A model generated the notes under the pieces. That model worked only from the letters and a program-made list of their open reading frames with translations. It had not been told where the DNA came from and ran no database searches. Positions 7,165 to 15,445 of a stretch of 64,000 bases of DNA are shown here, one piece after another. Positions within the stretch are counted from its first letter, which is position 1, and each line of letters opens with the position of its first letter. Made by a program: the position numbers and the translations under genes. Source of the DNA: Paenibacillus chondroitinus NBRC 15376 (GTDB lineage Bacteria; Bacillota; Bacilli; Paenibacillales; NBRC-103111); assembly GCF_004000765.1 (NCBI RefSeq), contig NZ_BILW01000015.1, positions 1-64,000 on the forward strand. Reading direction: 5' to 3'.

Positions 7165-8127
7165 CTACTTCAAAGGCTTACTGTAAGTAGGAATATTATT
7201 ATGCGCTAACCGGCCGCAGGCAGCAGCTACAATGCCGCAAACCATATCGTCAATAAACGTATTGCATTTCCCCTCGGAATGATCGCTGTCCAAATCTTTA
7301 ATGATCCCGATTTTCTCTTTGTCCAAGTAGCCAAAATTCGTAAGCGCAATCGTTCCATACATCAGCGGCACAGCGGTTGCGATACTTTCATCTACACCGA
7401 AAAGCCCTTCGTCTTGCCCGACAATATGATTATATTGCGGATTGAATTCGCCGGCTTCGACGGCGGTGTCTATTTTGATCGCCAACTGCAGCGCATGGAA
7501 GGTCTGCTGTTTGCGCAGCACAGCGACAATGTGTTCTTCGCATAGGCTGCGCTCCATGTCGGGATTGTAGGGACGCTGAAGCTGATCCAGAATTTCCACC
7601 ATGTCTTCTAGCTGGACGCCTCTCTCAGCGAGGAGAGCGAGATTGCGCTGCGAATAATCGACTTTTACATTCTCGGAAATGATGACACTTGCCGTTGAAG
7701 CGACAATTGCGCAAATGCCTTTTGAAATAAACGATTTAGGACGTTTGGTCGGAAAGAAAAAGCGGAATTTACAATCCATGAAACCGAAAAGGGAGGCTGC
7801 GCCGCTGCCATACAAGCCACAGATTGACATGGCAATGGTTCGATGTACGTTGTAGGCAGGGTCTTTCATGCTTGCTAACAGCTCGGAGTCATGTTTGACC
7901 TTTTTTTGCAGTTCCATGAGCGTAGTCATGACATTGTAAGTTTCTGTTTTGCTTAAAACCCCTAATAAGGTCGTGGTGATCATCTCGTAAGGGATTTTTT
8001 TGATGCCTTTGATTTCCACAAGCAGGCGGGCAACAGCCTCTTCAATGACAGCTTGCGGATAGTGACTGAATACTTCATCCCGGAATTCGTTGAAAATGAG
8101 CGTTTTATCTTTGAGGAATGTTCTCAT
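7165..8127 (-). CDS. Phosphatidylglycerophosphatase A/YutG-type protein with N-terminal extension
   Basis: The C-terminal half (about residues 155-312) matches the PgpA/YutG family. It has GVQLEDMVEILDQLQRPY, an EEHIVAVL helix, GVDESIATAV and a YGTIALTNFGYLDK segment, and ends at FIDDMVCGIVAAACGRLAHN. Classical PgpA removes phosphate from phosphatidylglycerophosphate; whether YutG-type proteins do so is uncertain. The first ~150 residues are an extension not found in the ~165-residue family members I know. It contains a glycine/alanine-rich hydrophobic stretch near 95-110. The ATG at 8127 has GGAGG upstream; frames reaching farther upstream lack a ribosome site. Confidence 0.75.
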   Translation of the reverse strand: MRTFLKDKTLIFNEFRDEVFSHYPQAVIEEAVARLLVEIKGIKKIPYEMITTTLLGVLSKTETYNVMTTLMELQKKVKHDSELLASMKDPAYNVHRTIAMSICGLYGSGAASLFGFMDCKFRFFFPTKRPKSFISKGICAIVASTASVIISENVKVDYSQRNLALLAERGVQLEDMVEILDQLQRPYNPDMERSLCEEHIVAVLRKQQTFHALQLAIKIDTAVEAGEFNPQYNHIVGQDEGLFGVDESIATAVPLMYGTIALTNFGYLDKEKIGIIKDLDSDHSEGKCNTFIDDMVCGIVAAACGRLAHNNIPTYSKPLK

Positions 8128-8277
8128 CTGTGCGCCTCCAGTTAGATCAAATCTGTCTATTTTTACAAGTATAGCATATCGCGTTAATAAGCCGAAAAGA
8201 CATGGATTTGGCAGAAAAAAGGTGGAGGCTTTTCGGGACTGCTTTTTTGAGCATGTGGACAAAAAGTAGTTATAAAT

Positions 8278-8299
8278 CGGACAAATCCCCGTATACATA
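8278..8299 (+). promoter_or_regulatory. Possible sigma-E promoter of gerM
   Basis: TATACATA at 8292-8299 shares the ATACA core of the sigma-E -10. An AT-rich TTATAAAT-like segment lies about 14 bp upstream. B. subtilis gerM is sigma-E dependent. The -35 fit is poor. Confidence 0.3.
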
Positions 8300-8399
8300 A
8301 TAATACGAAAAAGCAATGTACAGGCCATGCCAAAAAGTAAATAAGCGGCAGACGCTTCAGAAGAGGCTTCTGCGAAAACTCGAAGGAGGAAATAAGCAA

Positions 8400-9449
8400 A
8401 TGAAACATCAACATTGGATTCGTTCAGCCGCCATCGCGGGGGTGATTGCCTTGCTGACCACAGGATGTTCGGTCCTGGGCACTGGGAAAAAAGCTGACAT
8501 TGATGCACCTCCGACCACGGGTGCGGAAGCAGACGTTCAGACGACATCAGCTGCGGTCACGATCGATATGATCGACGATAATTCATCCCAAATGACGGTG
8601 TATGTGAAGGATGCCAAAGGCTTCGTCGCTCCGCTGAGTCTGGGATTGCCGAAATCGGTGTCGGTTGCGAAGACGACGCTGGAGTACATGGTGGATGGCG
8701 GTCCGGTCTCCAGTTTACTCCCATCTGGCTTCCAGGCCTTGCTGCCAAAAGGGACGAAAGTCATCTCCTTAAATGTAACTTCAGACAAACGCGCCATTGT
8801 CGATTTTTCAAAAGAGTTCCTCACGTATGATCAGCAAAACGAAAGAAAAATATTAGAAGCGATCACTTGGAATTTGACGAATTTCCCAACGGTAGAAAAA
8901 GTACAACTCCGTGTTGAAGGCAAGGATCTCAAAGAGATGCCAAAAGGCAAGACGCCGCTGGATACTCCGCTGGCGCGTTCAATGGGGATTAATCTTGAAA
9001 AGGCAGAAGACGCGGAATTCGGGCAATCCACACCGGTTACGCTTTACTTCCTTAATCAAAACGATCAAAATTACAAATATTATGTACCTGTAACAAGGCT
9101 CGTCAAAAGAACGGATAATGTAGCGAAAGCCGTTGTAGATCAGCTGATCAAAGGGCCTGATCAGAAGAAAGGGCTGGCCAGCGTTCTGAACGCCGCAACG
9201 GAAGTGAAGAGTATTAGCCCGGCGGACGCTTTGATTACGGTTGACTTCTCGAATAAGCTGCTTGGCGCTGATCAGAAAGCGCCTGAAGATGCTCTGAAGT
9301 CCGTTATTCTTTCCTTGACGGAGAACACAGGTTTTAAACAAGTGCAAATTAAAGTGGATGGTGCTGTGAAATTTACATCTTCGGATAGTACTCAGAACTA
9401 TACGAAGCCAGTCGCGAGACCTGCTCATATTAATTCGACCAAGTCATAA
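8400..9449 (+). CDS. gerM: GerM, sporulation/germination lipoprotein with two GerMN domains
   Basis: GerM is a surface lipoprotein needed for normal forespore engulfment and cortex in Bacillus. The 349 residues begin with a lipoprotein signal ending LLTTGC, so Cys is the lipidated residue. Two GerMN domains follow at about 55-175 and 205-325. Each has the MTVYVKDAKG/VTLYFLNQND opening, the VKTTLEYMVDGG/AKAVVDQLIKGP helix and the VDFSKEFL/VDFSNKLL strand. GAAGGAGG fixes the ATG at 8400. It lies just upstream of rph and rdgB, the same order as in B. subtilis (gerM-rph-ysnA), with a terminator between. Confidence 0.92.
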   Translation: MKHQHWIRSAAIAGVIALLTTGCSVLGTGKKADIDAPPTTGAEADVQTTSAAVTIDMIDDNSSQMTVYVKDAKGFVAPLSLGLPKSVSVAKTTLEYMVDGGPVSSLLPSGFQALLPKGTKVISLNVTSDKRAIVDFSKEFLTYDQQNERKILEAITWNLTNFPTVEKVQLRVEGKDLKEMPKGKTPLDTPLARSMGINLEKAEDAEFGQSTPVTLYFLNQNDQNYKYYVPVTRLVKRTDNVAKAVVDQLIKGPDQKKGLASVLNAATEVKSISPADALITVDFSNKLLGADQKAPEDALKSVILSLTENTGFKQVQIKVDGAVKFTSSDSTQNYTKPVARPAHINSTKS

Positions 9450-9470
9450 TCAGCTTGCGTCGCTTCATAG

Positions 9471-9506
9471 ACCTCTATGCAAGGAATCTTGCATAGAGGT
9501 TTTCTC
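9471..9506 (+). terminator. Terminator between gerM and rph
   Basis: A perfect 13-bp stem ACCTCTATGCAAG/CTTGCATAGAGGT with a 4-base loop is followed by a T-rich tract. rph probably has its own promoter. Confidence 0.85.
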
Positions 9507-9626
9507 ATCTTTTTGATCAGCCGGGTATCACTGTTCTTGATGAGGGTGCTTTTCTCCGGCTACTTTGTTACAATGGGGCAAGAGTATTCAGCTTCCCTTG
9601 GAAGCGACAGGAGGAGAACACGATTT

Positions 9627-10385
9627 ATGCGAATTGGCGGAAGAACAAATGAAGAGTTGCGCCCAATGAGAATAACCCCTCATTATATAAAACATGCGGA
9701 AGGCTCGGTGCTCATTGAGGTCGGGGATACGAAAGTGATTTGCACAGCAACGGTTGAAGAGCGTGTCCCGCCTTTTATGAAAGGACAGGGCAAAGGTTGG
9801 GTAACCGCGGAGTATTCCATGCTCCCTCGCGCCACACAAGTCAGAAATCAGCGTGAGGCTGCCAAAGGCAAGCTTGGCGGACGGACGATGGAGATTCAGC
9901 GTTTGATCGGCAGGGCTCTGCGTTCCGTCGTTAACTTGGAAGCATTGGGCGAAAGATCCATCACCCTGGACTGCGATGTTATCCAAGCTGACGGAGGTAC
10001 TCGGACCACTTCGATTACCGGTGCATTCGTAGCGATGGCGTTCGCGATCAACAAGCTGGCAACGGATAAAAATTTGGCTAAGTTTCCGATTAACGACTTT
10101 TTGGCTTCTGTTTCTGTTGGCGTTATCGGCCAAACACCGCGCCTGGATCTCAACTATGAAGAAGATTCGCAGGCTAAGGTGGATATGAACGTTGTCATGA
10201 CGGGGCAAGGCCAATTTGTAGAAATCCAAGGAACAGGTGAAGACTCTCCGTTTTCACGCAAGGAATTGGATGAGCTGCTTGCGCTTGCAGAATCAGGGAT
10301 TCATACAATGATTGAAGAGCAGTCAAAAGTGTTAGGCCCTATAGCGGATCGTATTCGGGGTGTACAACATGCGGCTACGAAGTAA
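9627..10385 (+). CDS. rph: Ribonuclease PH
   Basis: RNase PH is a phosphate-dependent 3'-5' exoribonuclease that trims tRNA 3' ends. The 252 residues show the family pattern: [11 protein letters not shown] at the start, [18 protein letters not shown], the [14 protein letters not shown] loop, [15 protein letters not shown], and the phosphate-site [13 protein letters not shown]. The length is normal. AGGAGG (9609-9614) and GGAGAA lie upstream of the ATG at 9627. Longer frames run back into the gerM terminator and are rejected. The gene overlaps rdgB by 17 bp. Confidence 0.96.
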   Translation: MRIGGRTNEELRPMRITPHYIKHAEGSVLIEVGDTKVICTATVEERVPPFMKGQGKGWVTAEYSMLPRATQVRNQREAAKGKLGGRTMEIQRLIGRALRSVVNLEALGERSITLDCDVIQADGGTRTTSITGAFVAMAFAINKLATDKNLAKFPINDFLASVSVGVIGQTPRLDLNYEEDSQAKVDMNVVMTGQGQFVEIQGTGEDSPFSRKELDELLALAESGIHTMIEEQSKVLGPIADRIRGVQHAATK

Positions 10386-11019
10386 TATTGTTGTGATTGC
10401 AACCCGCAATGAGGGGAAAGTCAAGGAGTTTGAAAGTCTTTTTGGCCCAAAAGGGTACAAAGTCCGCAGCTTGGCTGATTATACGGATCTTCCGGAAATC
10501 GTGGAAAGCGGTAAGACGTTTGCAGAGAATGCGCGGATCAAAGCACAGATTATTTCGGCGCATCTTCATGTTCCTGTCCTGGCAGACGACTCAGGCTTGT
10601 GCGTGAAGGCGCTCGGCGGTGATCCTGGCGTTTACTCGGCTAGATATGCCGGAGAAAACGCAACGGATGCAGCCAACAATCACAAACTGCTCCAAGCTTT
10701 GAGCGAGTCCGCGCCGGCTGATGGGTTGCCTGTGGAAGCAGGACATCCGAAATTTTTAAGCGAGGCAGCGTTTGTTTGTGCCCTTGCGCTTATTGATCCG
10801 GTAGCGAATGAAACCATTGAGGCCGAGGATTCTTGCCCGGGTTACATTATTGCGGAACAACGCGGCGAGAGTGGCTTCGGCTACGATCCGCTGTTTTATA
10901 TTCCTTCTCTGGGAAGAACCATGGCGGAGCTGACGGTGGAAGAGAAGAATGAAATTAGTCACCGCGCTAAAGCTCTGAGATTATTCCTGGATAGGCTTCC
11001 TGATCAAAATGAATCCTAA
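10369..11019 (+). CDS. rdgB: RdgB/HAM1-type XTP/dITP pyrophosphatase
   Basis: This housekeeping enzyme hydrolyses non-canonical purine triphosphates (XTP, dITP, ITP) to monophosphates. The 216 residues carry [11 protein letters not shown] near the N-terminus, FAENARIKA, the [22 protein letters not shown] active region and the [14 protein letters not shown] and ISHRAKAL motifs. An insert of about 20 residues after LLQAL (around 110-130) is longer than in E. coli RdgB. ATG 10369 is chosen over GTG 10360 because GGGG lies 8 bases before it. It overlaps the end of rph, so translation is probably coupled. Confidence 0.94.
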   Translation: MRLRSNIVVIATRNEGKVKEFESLFGPKGYKVRSLADYTDLPEIVESGKTFAENARIKAQIISAHLHVPVLADDSGLCVKALGGDPGVYSARYAGENATDAANNHKLLQALSESAPADGLPVEAGHPKFLSEAAFVCALALIDPVANETIEAEDSCPGYIIAEQRGESGFGYDPLFYIPSLGRTMAELTVEEKNEISHRAKALRLFLDRLPDQNES

Positions 11020-11020
11020 T

Positions 11021-11065
11021 GAAAAGACCTGCTCCCACATCAACAGTGGACAGCAGGTCTTTTTC
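11021..11065. terminator. Bidirectional terminator between rdgB and asnB
   Basis: AAAAGACCTGCT and AGCAGGTCTTTTT form a stem of about 12 bp with T or A runs on both sides. It can serve the convergent rdgB and asnB genes. Confidence 0.85.
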
Positions 11066-11067
11066 TA

Positions 11068-12912
11068 TTAACGGATTGATATTTTATAGTTTCGCAACCA
11101 CATATCCACTTGTGCCAAATACGCGAACAGCTGAGGTCCCGTCATCAACTGGCCGAACCACGGGAGATCGAAGTCATTCGTGTCGGAGCTGGCGAGTGCC
11201 CGTATTTTTTTTACATCAATGAAGGGCAGCAGCGGTGAGCCGGGGTCATCCAAAATTTCCAGCACCCATTTGCGAACAGCCGTTAAATAATTAGGGTTGT
11301 GTGTCTTTGGATATGGACTTTTCTTGCGGGTTAAGACATCATCAGGCAGAACGCCTTTGAGTGCTTTTCGTAAAATGCCTTTTTCCCGATCTCCGGATGT
11401 TTTGATTTCCCAGGGAATATTCCACACATACTCAACAAGACGGTGATCGCAGAACGGAACACGCACTTCAAGTCCGACAGCCATGCTCATGCGGTCTTTG
11501 CGGTCGAGAAGAGTCGGCATGAAACGGGTGATGTTGAGGTAGGACATTTCCCGCATCCGGTTTTGCTGCTGCGTTTCTCCCGCTAGCCGCGGTACCTCGC
11601 TTAAGGCCTGCTGATAGCGATTGCTGACGTATTCAACTGGCTTAATCCAGTCAACTAAGTCAGGTGCCAGCAGATCAACCCGGTTAGGCAATTTTAATGA
11701 CCAAGGGAACGTATTGGCAGAGAGGGCTTCTTCGTTGTGGAACCAAGGATATCCGCCAAAGATTTCATCCGCAGCTTCGCCCGAAATGGCGACCGTGGCT
11801 TCCTTTTTAATTTCCCGGCAAAACAAATAAAGGGATCCGTCAACATCCGCCATTCCCGGGGTATCCCGGGCAAACACTGCTGTTTTCAGGGATTCCACTA
11901 GTTCAGGCGTATCGAACTCAATATAATGGTGCTCGGTGCCAAGATGCTCAGTCATCCGCTTAATCCAAGGTGCATCGGAGTTTGGTTGAAAGAGATTGGC
12001 TTTGAAGTGCTTATCATTATCTTTGTAATCGACTGAAAAAGTGTGCAAAGCGCCTTTTCCGCTTTCTTTGTAATGTTCCGCGGCAAGTGAGGTCAGTGCG
12101 CTGGAGTCAAGCCCTCCGGATAGCAGCGTACAGATCGGTACGTCGGAGACGAGCTGCCGCTGGGCCGTGTCGCTCAGCAGTTGTTGAACCTGGAGCGCCG
12201 TCGCTGCCACATCATCCGGATGAGGTTGGCTTTCCAGCTTCCAGTACGTTCTGATGGATAGGCCGTTGCGGTCAAAAATAGCGCATTGTCCCGGTTTCAG
12301 CTCCGACATATTACGATAAATGCCATGTCCCGGAGTGCGCGCAGGACCCACTGCGAAGATCTCAGCCAATCCTTCCGCGCCAACTTCCGCCTGAAAGTCT
12401 GGGTGAGCGAGGATGGCTTTTGGCTCAGAACCGAATAGAAGGACGCTGTTCTGATGAGAATAAAAAAGCGGCTTTACGCCAAGCCGGTCTCTGACCAAAT
12501 AAAGGGATTGCTCCTGGTCGTTCCATGCTGCGAAGGCGAAGATCCCATTCAGACGGTCTACACAAGCCCGCCCCCATTCAATGAAGGCAACAAGCAGCAC
12601 CTCGGTATCGCAGGTTGTTCGGAAATGATGTCCGCGAAGTTCGAGCTCTTTCTTCAGCTCGGGGGCATTGTAAAGTTCGCCATTATATACGATCGTATAG
12701 GTGTAGTCTCCTTGTTTCCGGATCATAGGCTGAGCGCCGTTTTCCGGATCCATTACACTAAGACGTCGATGGCCCAGGGCACAGTGCTGTGAGATCCAGG
12801 TGCCAGAAGCATCCGGTCCACGCAAATGGAGCGTTTCCGTCATATTTTCTAGAATGGACGGGTACCCGGTCAAGTCTTTCCGCCAATCTATCCAACCCGT
12901 TATTCCGCACAT
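11068..12912 (-). CDS. asnB: Asparagine synthase (glutamine-hydrolysing)
   Basis: The enzyme makes asparagine from aspartate, ATP and glutamine in the cytoplasm. Cys2 (MCGITGW) is the N-terminal nucleophile of the class II glutaminase domain, which has HRRLSVMD and YNGELYN. The C-terminal synthetase domain has the pyrophosphate loop LLSGGLDSSAL near 260 and the GEAADEIFGGYPW and VGLEVRVPFCDHRLVEYVW motifs. The 614 residues are full length. AGGAAGGAACGTCT precedes the ATG. It stands alone on the minus strand, facing rdgB. Bacillus has three paralogues and I cannot say which is the orthologue. Confidence 0.94.
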   Translation of the reverse strand: MCGITGWIDWRKDLTGYPSILENMTETLHLRGPDASGTWISQHCALGHRRLSVMDPENGAQPMIRKQGDYTYTIVYNGELYNAPELKKELELRGHHFRTTCDTEVLLVAFIEWGRACVDRLNGIFAFAAWNDQEQSLYLVRDRLGVKPLFYSHQNSVLLFGSEPKAILAHPDFQAEVGAEGLAEIFAVGPARTPGHGIYRNMSELKPGQCAIFDRNGLSIRTYWKLESQPHPDDVAATALQVQQLLSDTAQRQLVSDVPICTLLSGGLDSSALTSLAAEHYKESGKGALHTFSVDYKDNDKHFKANLFQPNSDAPWIKRMTEHLGTEHHYIEFDTPELVESLKTAVFARDTPGMADVDGSLYLFCREIKKEATVAISGEAADEIFGGYPWFHNEEALSANTFPWSLKLPNRVDLLAPDLVDWIKPVEYVSNRYQQALSEVPRLAGETQQQNRMREMSYLNITRFMPTLLDRKDRMSMAVGLEVRVPFCDHRLVEYVWNIPWEIKTSGDREKGILRKALKGVLPDDVLTRKKSPYPKTHNPNYLTAVRKWVLEILDDPGSPLLPFIDVKKIRALASSDTNDFDLPWFGQLMTGPQLFAYLAQVDMWLRNYKISIR

Positions 12913-13086
12913 AGACGTTCCTTCCTTTCTTTATGAAGAGAGCATGATGATAAAGGGTATGCAAATTGGGAATATATAATGTCTGTCCAAGAATAGCGAG
13001 AAATGTCATCGGATAGATTTTGTGTTTTAAATCCAAGCCTGTTATTATTAATGAATTATTATTACTAAACAGTAAAGGTGATGGCC

Positions 13087-13443
13087 ATGAAAAAGAAACA
13101 TTCCAAAGCACAAATCGATTATCTAGCCTCCAGAGAGCATTTTTTGCAAATTAGTAATCAAGCGGATAAACGGATTGCCGATTTGAAAGAGGCGGGCCAA
13201 GAAGTCGGACAGGCTGAAATGGAAGATATCATTGAACGCGTTGGCCTGCACCGTGCCTATAATGAACTGACGCAAGCGGAGAATTTACTGATTAATTGGA
13301 CGCAAATCGCCATTAAAACAGAGCCTGAATTCATTGCAAATCGCAGTAATTTCGAGGAACTCTATGAAAGAGTCAAAACAGATGCAGAAGCTAGAGGCGC
13401 TCTTCTAAATTTAGCCATGCGTTTAAATCTTGACCTTGCGTGA
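13087..13443 (+). CDS. Unrecognised small cytoplasmic protein
   Basis: I do not recognise this 118-residue protein. It has no signal peptide or membrane helix and is predicted mostly helical: a lysine-rich N-terminus (MKKKHSKAQIDYLASREHF), then amphipathic helices with LHRAYNELTQAENLLINW and a C-terminal ARGALLNLAMRLNLDL. AAAGG lies 8 bp before the ATG at 13087; GTG 13078 and ATG 13081 are too close to that site. It is followed by two very small genes. Confidence 0.7.
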   Translation: MKKKHSKAQIDYLASREHFLQISNQADKRIADLKEAGQEVGQAEMEDIIERVGLHRAYNELTQAENLLINWTQIAIKTEPEFIANRSNFEELYERVKTDAEARGALLNLAMRLNLDLA

Positions 13444-13489
13444 CATTCTAAAGGGGTAGTGCCATTCTTTCTTCAGGAGGCGAATGCTC

Positions 13490-13603
13490 ATGGATAGTCA
13501 TTTCATTAGCAAGCTGCACGACAAGCAGAGGAAAGCCGCGAAGAATTTCAGGACACAAGGTGACGGTCAGCCAGGCAGTAACTTGCCTCACAAGAAGCAC
13601 TAA
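13490..13603 (+). CDS. Very small basic hydrophilic protein (37 residues)
   Basis: Starting at ATG 13490, 9 bp after AGGAGG, the frame encodes MDSHFISKLHDKQRKAAKNF and a further 17 residues ending in PHKKH. It is hydrophilic and lysine/histidine-rich, with no hydrophobic core. The strong ribosome site and lack of overlap with any other gene support it as real. The style is like small spore proteins of the SspK/SspN/SspP type, but I cannot match it to any of them. Confidence 0.55.
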   Translation: MDSHFISKLHDKQRKAAKNFRTQGDGQPGSNLPHKKH

Positions 13604-13621
13604 AGTCTAATGGCATTAACA

Positions 13622-13650
13622 AGAGCCTGTAGAGGTCACTCTACGGGCTC
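13622..13650 (+). terminator. Hairpin between the two very small genes
   Basis: GAGCC-GTAGAG pairs with CTCTAC-GGCTC around a GTCA loop. No proper T-run follows, so it may be an mRNA stabiliser rather than a terminator. Confidence 0.45.
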
Positions 13651-13673
13651 ACCTTACTAGGAGGGAATTCATC

Positions 13674-13802
13674 ATGGGCAAAAAAAGTATGAAACAAAAA
13701 GCGCAAAGCACGATCGATCATTCGAAGCAATCTTCACGCGTGCAGTCTAATTTGGATTCAACTGAGCCTGGCCATCATCAGCCGAATCGGCCTTCTGTGT
13801 AG
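13674..13802 (+). CDS. Very small hydrophilic protein (42 residues)
   Basis: ATG 13674 lies 9 bp after AGGAGG. The product starts MGKKSMKQKAQSTIDHSKQS and ends QPNRPSV. It is rich in Ser, Lys, Gln and His with no hydrophobic segment. The ending resembles the GPNRPS-type tail of small acid-soluble spore protein SspM, as far as I recall, but this is weak. A clear terminator follows. It may form a unit with the 37-residue gene upstream. Confidence 0.55.
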   Translation: MGKKSMKQKAQSTIDHSKQSSRVQSNLDSTEPGHHQPNRPSV

Positions 13803-13832
13803 GAACGGATTTGTATTTTAAAATAATGCTTC

Positions 13833-13866
13833 AAAAAGCCGCAACCGTGGGTTGGCGGCTTTTTCT
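13833..13866 (+). terminator. Terminator after the 42-residue gene
   Basis: AAAAAGCCGC-AACC pairs with GGTT-GCGGCTTTTT around a GTG loop, ending in a T-run. Confidence 0.85.
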
Positions 13867-13872
13867 ATTTAG

Positions 13873-14049
13873 AGGAACTACGGGCCACTATTCTAGCAAA
13901 TTCAGCCCATTTGAGCGTTCAGCGGAACTACAGGGCCTTATCTGACCGCCTTATCCCGTTTTCTTTAAGAAAACGGATAAATAGAGGCCCACAGTTCCCC
14001 TCCGCGCGAAAAAGGGCATATTTCGATGAAATAGCGACCTGTAGTTCCC
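13873..14049. repeat. Nested palindromic element, copy 2
   Basis: Forward motifs begin at 13873 and 13923 and inverted ones end at 14000 and 14049, with GGAACT/AGTTCC cores 50 bp apart on each side. The central pair spans 75 bp, as in copy 1. This copy has an extra internal stem, CCCGTTTTC/GAAAACGG. It begins just after a terminator, as copy 1 does. Confidence 0.85.
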
Positions 14050-14116
14050 TTCGTGCTTGTTAAGAGCGCCAAGCAATAGCAGCAAATTTCATTGGGGGGA
14101 TTGCTCCATACAAATA

Positions 14117-14141
14117 GAGGGGTAAGCTTCGCTTACCCCTC
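14117..14141. repeat. Palindrome downstream of tRNA-Arg
   Basis: GAGGGGTAAGC and GCTTACCCCTC form a perfect 11-bp inverted repeat with a TTC loop. It lies just beyond the tRNA terminator on the minus strand and has no clear T-run of its own. Confidence 0.6.
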
Positions 14142-14144
14142 AAA

Positions 14145-14173
14145 CAAAAAAAGATCGCGAAATCTCGCGATCT
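14145..14173 (-). terminator. Terminator of tRNA-Arg
   Basis: On the minus strand AGATCGCGA pairs with TCGCGATCT and is followed by seven T residues. Confidence 0.85.
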
Positions 14174-14188
14174 TCTCTCCTTGCAATA

Positions 14189-14262
14189 CGTCCCAGGAGG
14201 GATTCGAACCCCCGACCGCACGCTTAGAAGGCGTGTGCTCTATCCAGCTGAGCTACTGAGAC
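14189..14262 (-). tRNA. tRNA-Arg (anticodon UCU)
   Basis: The minus strand gives a 74-nt cloverleaf. The acceptor GTCTCAG/CTGGGAC pairs over 7 bp with a G-T wobble, the D-arm contains AGCTCAGCTGGATAGAGC, the anticodon loop CTTCTAA carries TCT, and the T-arm is GGGGGTTCGAATCCC-like. The discriminator is G and CCA is not encoded. It reads AGA and AGG codons. Confidence 0.95.
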
Positions 14263-14313
14263 ATGGACCTCTTCTTACCTAGCAGCGTGTAGCTGTTTGG
14301 CGAAGCAAGAGTT

Positions 14314-14343
14314 ATATTATCATATCTTTTTAAGAGAAGTCAA
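14314..14343 (-). promoter_or_regulatory. Sigma-A promoter of tRNA-Arg
   Basis: On the minus strand TTGACT (14343-14338) and TAATAT (14319-14314) lie 18 bp apart, about 50 bp upstream of the tRNA. Confidence 0.7.
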
Positions 14344-14441
14344 CACTTGTTTTAAAATTATTTTGCAATCACCCGAACAATCAAGTAAACTGTCACCAGC
14401 AGACCATGATTTCTGAGGTGATCCACATAACCGAGTTGTCG

Positions 14442-15335
14442 ATGAATAATGTTATTCTTTTCCCGAAAACAGAGCAATATTACGAAGAGGAACTTACCAG
14501 GTTTCTAAAAAACGAACAGTATAGCGATGCTCTTCAACTGCTGACATTTCTGCTTCAATTTCCAGCTGCGCAATCGGATAAGATCGAGCAGTGGGAAGCA
14601 TTGCGGATTTGGCTCCAAACCATGTTTCCAGAAGAGCTATTCCCTATGCCGAGTCCATCGGAAGAGGATTTAGAGGAAGAAGAGGATTTATTAAGGCAAT
14701 ACATACATGAGAAGTCGTCAGATGATGGGGCATACGCCTTGAAGCTGCTGGACTTGCTCAAAGAAGGTAATTTGGAACAGCAGGTAAGCAGTCTTGAACA
14801 ATTGGGTTTTATCGATCAACCTGGTATAGGCTCGGCTATCAAAGAATGGCTTAGCGAAAAGCCGCGGCACCCGCATATCCAGTTCAAGGCGCTGCAGGCG
14901 CTTAAGCAAATGGGGGAGCAAGGATTCATTGAGTTTCCCAAAAACGGGAACATGATTGCCGTCCAGATCGAGGAAACACCGCTATGCCCGGAGGATTTTC
15001 CATCCCAAATTCGTGATATGATTCGCAGAGTCGGGGATATTAGTGAAATAAGCCAGCCGGATTTTGTTTATTTTGCCAAACAAACTTGGCAGGAATTTTT
15101 GGCCTATGCCTACGGAACAGCCATCTACTCAGACTTGCTGAAAGCCGAAGAGGGCGCCGTTGACGTATGGGCATCCGCCTTGCACGCGATTTTGCAAGAA
15201 CGATTATTTGGTTCTGTTAACCGAGAGGAATTGCTAGATAATTACGGGATTGTAGGGTCGATGGCGCTGCAATGGAAGCGGGCGCATCTCGTGCTGCAGG
15301 CGTTTGTGAAGCAGTTTAACCCTGATCCGTTTTAG
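14442..15335 (+). CDS. YsoA-like helical/TPR-type protein
   Basis: This 297-residue soluble protein has no assigned function. It is acidic and mostly helical; residues around 60-100 include the acidic run EEDLEEEEDLL, and the centre (LLKEGNLEQQVSSLEQLGF, IQFKALQALKQMG) looks like TPR or HEAT repeats. Position directly before tig matches B. subtilis ysoA, and similarity is inferred from that and from style. The start is uncertain: ATG 14442 is the best fit to the body, but in-frame starts at 14406, 14418 and 14436 exist and none has a good ribosome site. Confidence 0.72.
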   Translation: MNNVILFPKTEQYYEEELTRFLKNEQYSDALQLLTFLLQFPAAQSDKIEQWEALRIWLQTMFPEELFPMPSPSEEDLEEEEDLLRQYIHEKSSDDGAYALKLLDLLKEGNLEQQVSSLEQLGFIDQPGIGSAIKEWLSEKPRHPHIQFKALQALKQMGEQGFIEFPKNGNMIAVQIEETPLCPEDFPSQIRDMIRRVGDISEISQPDFVYFAKQTWQEFLAYAYGTAIYSDLLKAEEGAVDVWASALHAILQERLFGSVNREELLDNYGIVGSMALQWKRAHLVLQAFVKQFNPDPF

Positions 15336-15350
15336 GGGCGAAAGGTCGCC

Positions 15351-15378
15351 TTGAAATGAATTTGTTATATGTTATAAT
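15351..15378 (+). promoter_or_regulatory. Sigma-A promoter of tig
   Basis: TTGAAA (15351-15356), a 16-bp spacer and TATAAT (15373-15378). The -10 is perfect. It starts only about 15 bp after the upstream stop codon. Confidence 0.75.
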
Positions 15379-15445
15379 AGAATGGTTATAATGAGCGTAA
15401 CGTGAAAATATGTCATCGTACATTTTTGGAAGGGGAAAGCATAAA

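Larger units (their letters stand above)
13803..14188. other. Gene-free gap of about 386 bp
   Basis: I see no gene in this gap. It holds a terminator, the second copy of the nested palindromic element (13873-14049), a separate palindrome (14117-14141) and the tRNA terminator. Confidence 0.7.

Noticed and set aside
7165..8547. Extension of the PgpA/YutG-type gene to a start at 8547
   Set aside because: The extra 140 codons cross the gerM start region and have no ribosome site; ATG 8127 has GGAGG.
9477..9626. Longer rph start inside the gerM terminator
   Set aside because: It would place the start within the terminator stem. ATG 9627 has AGGAGG/GGAGAA and fits the family start.
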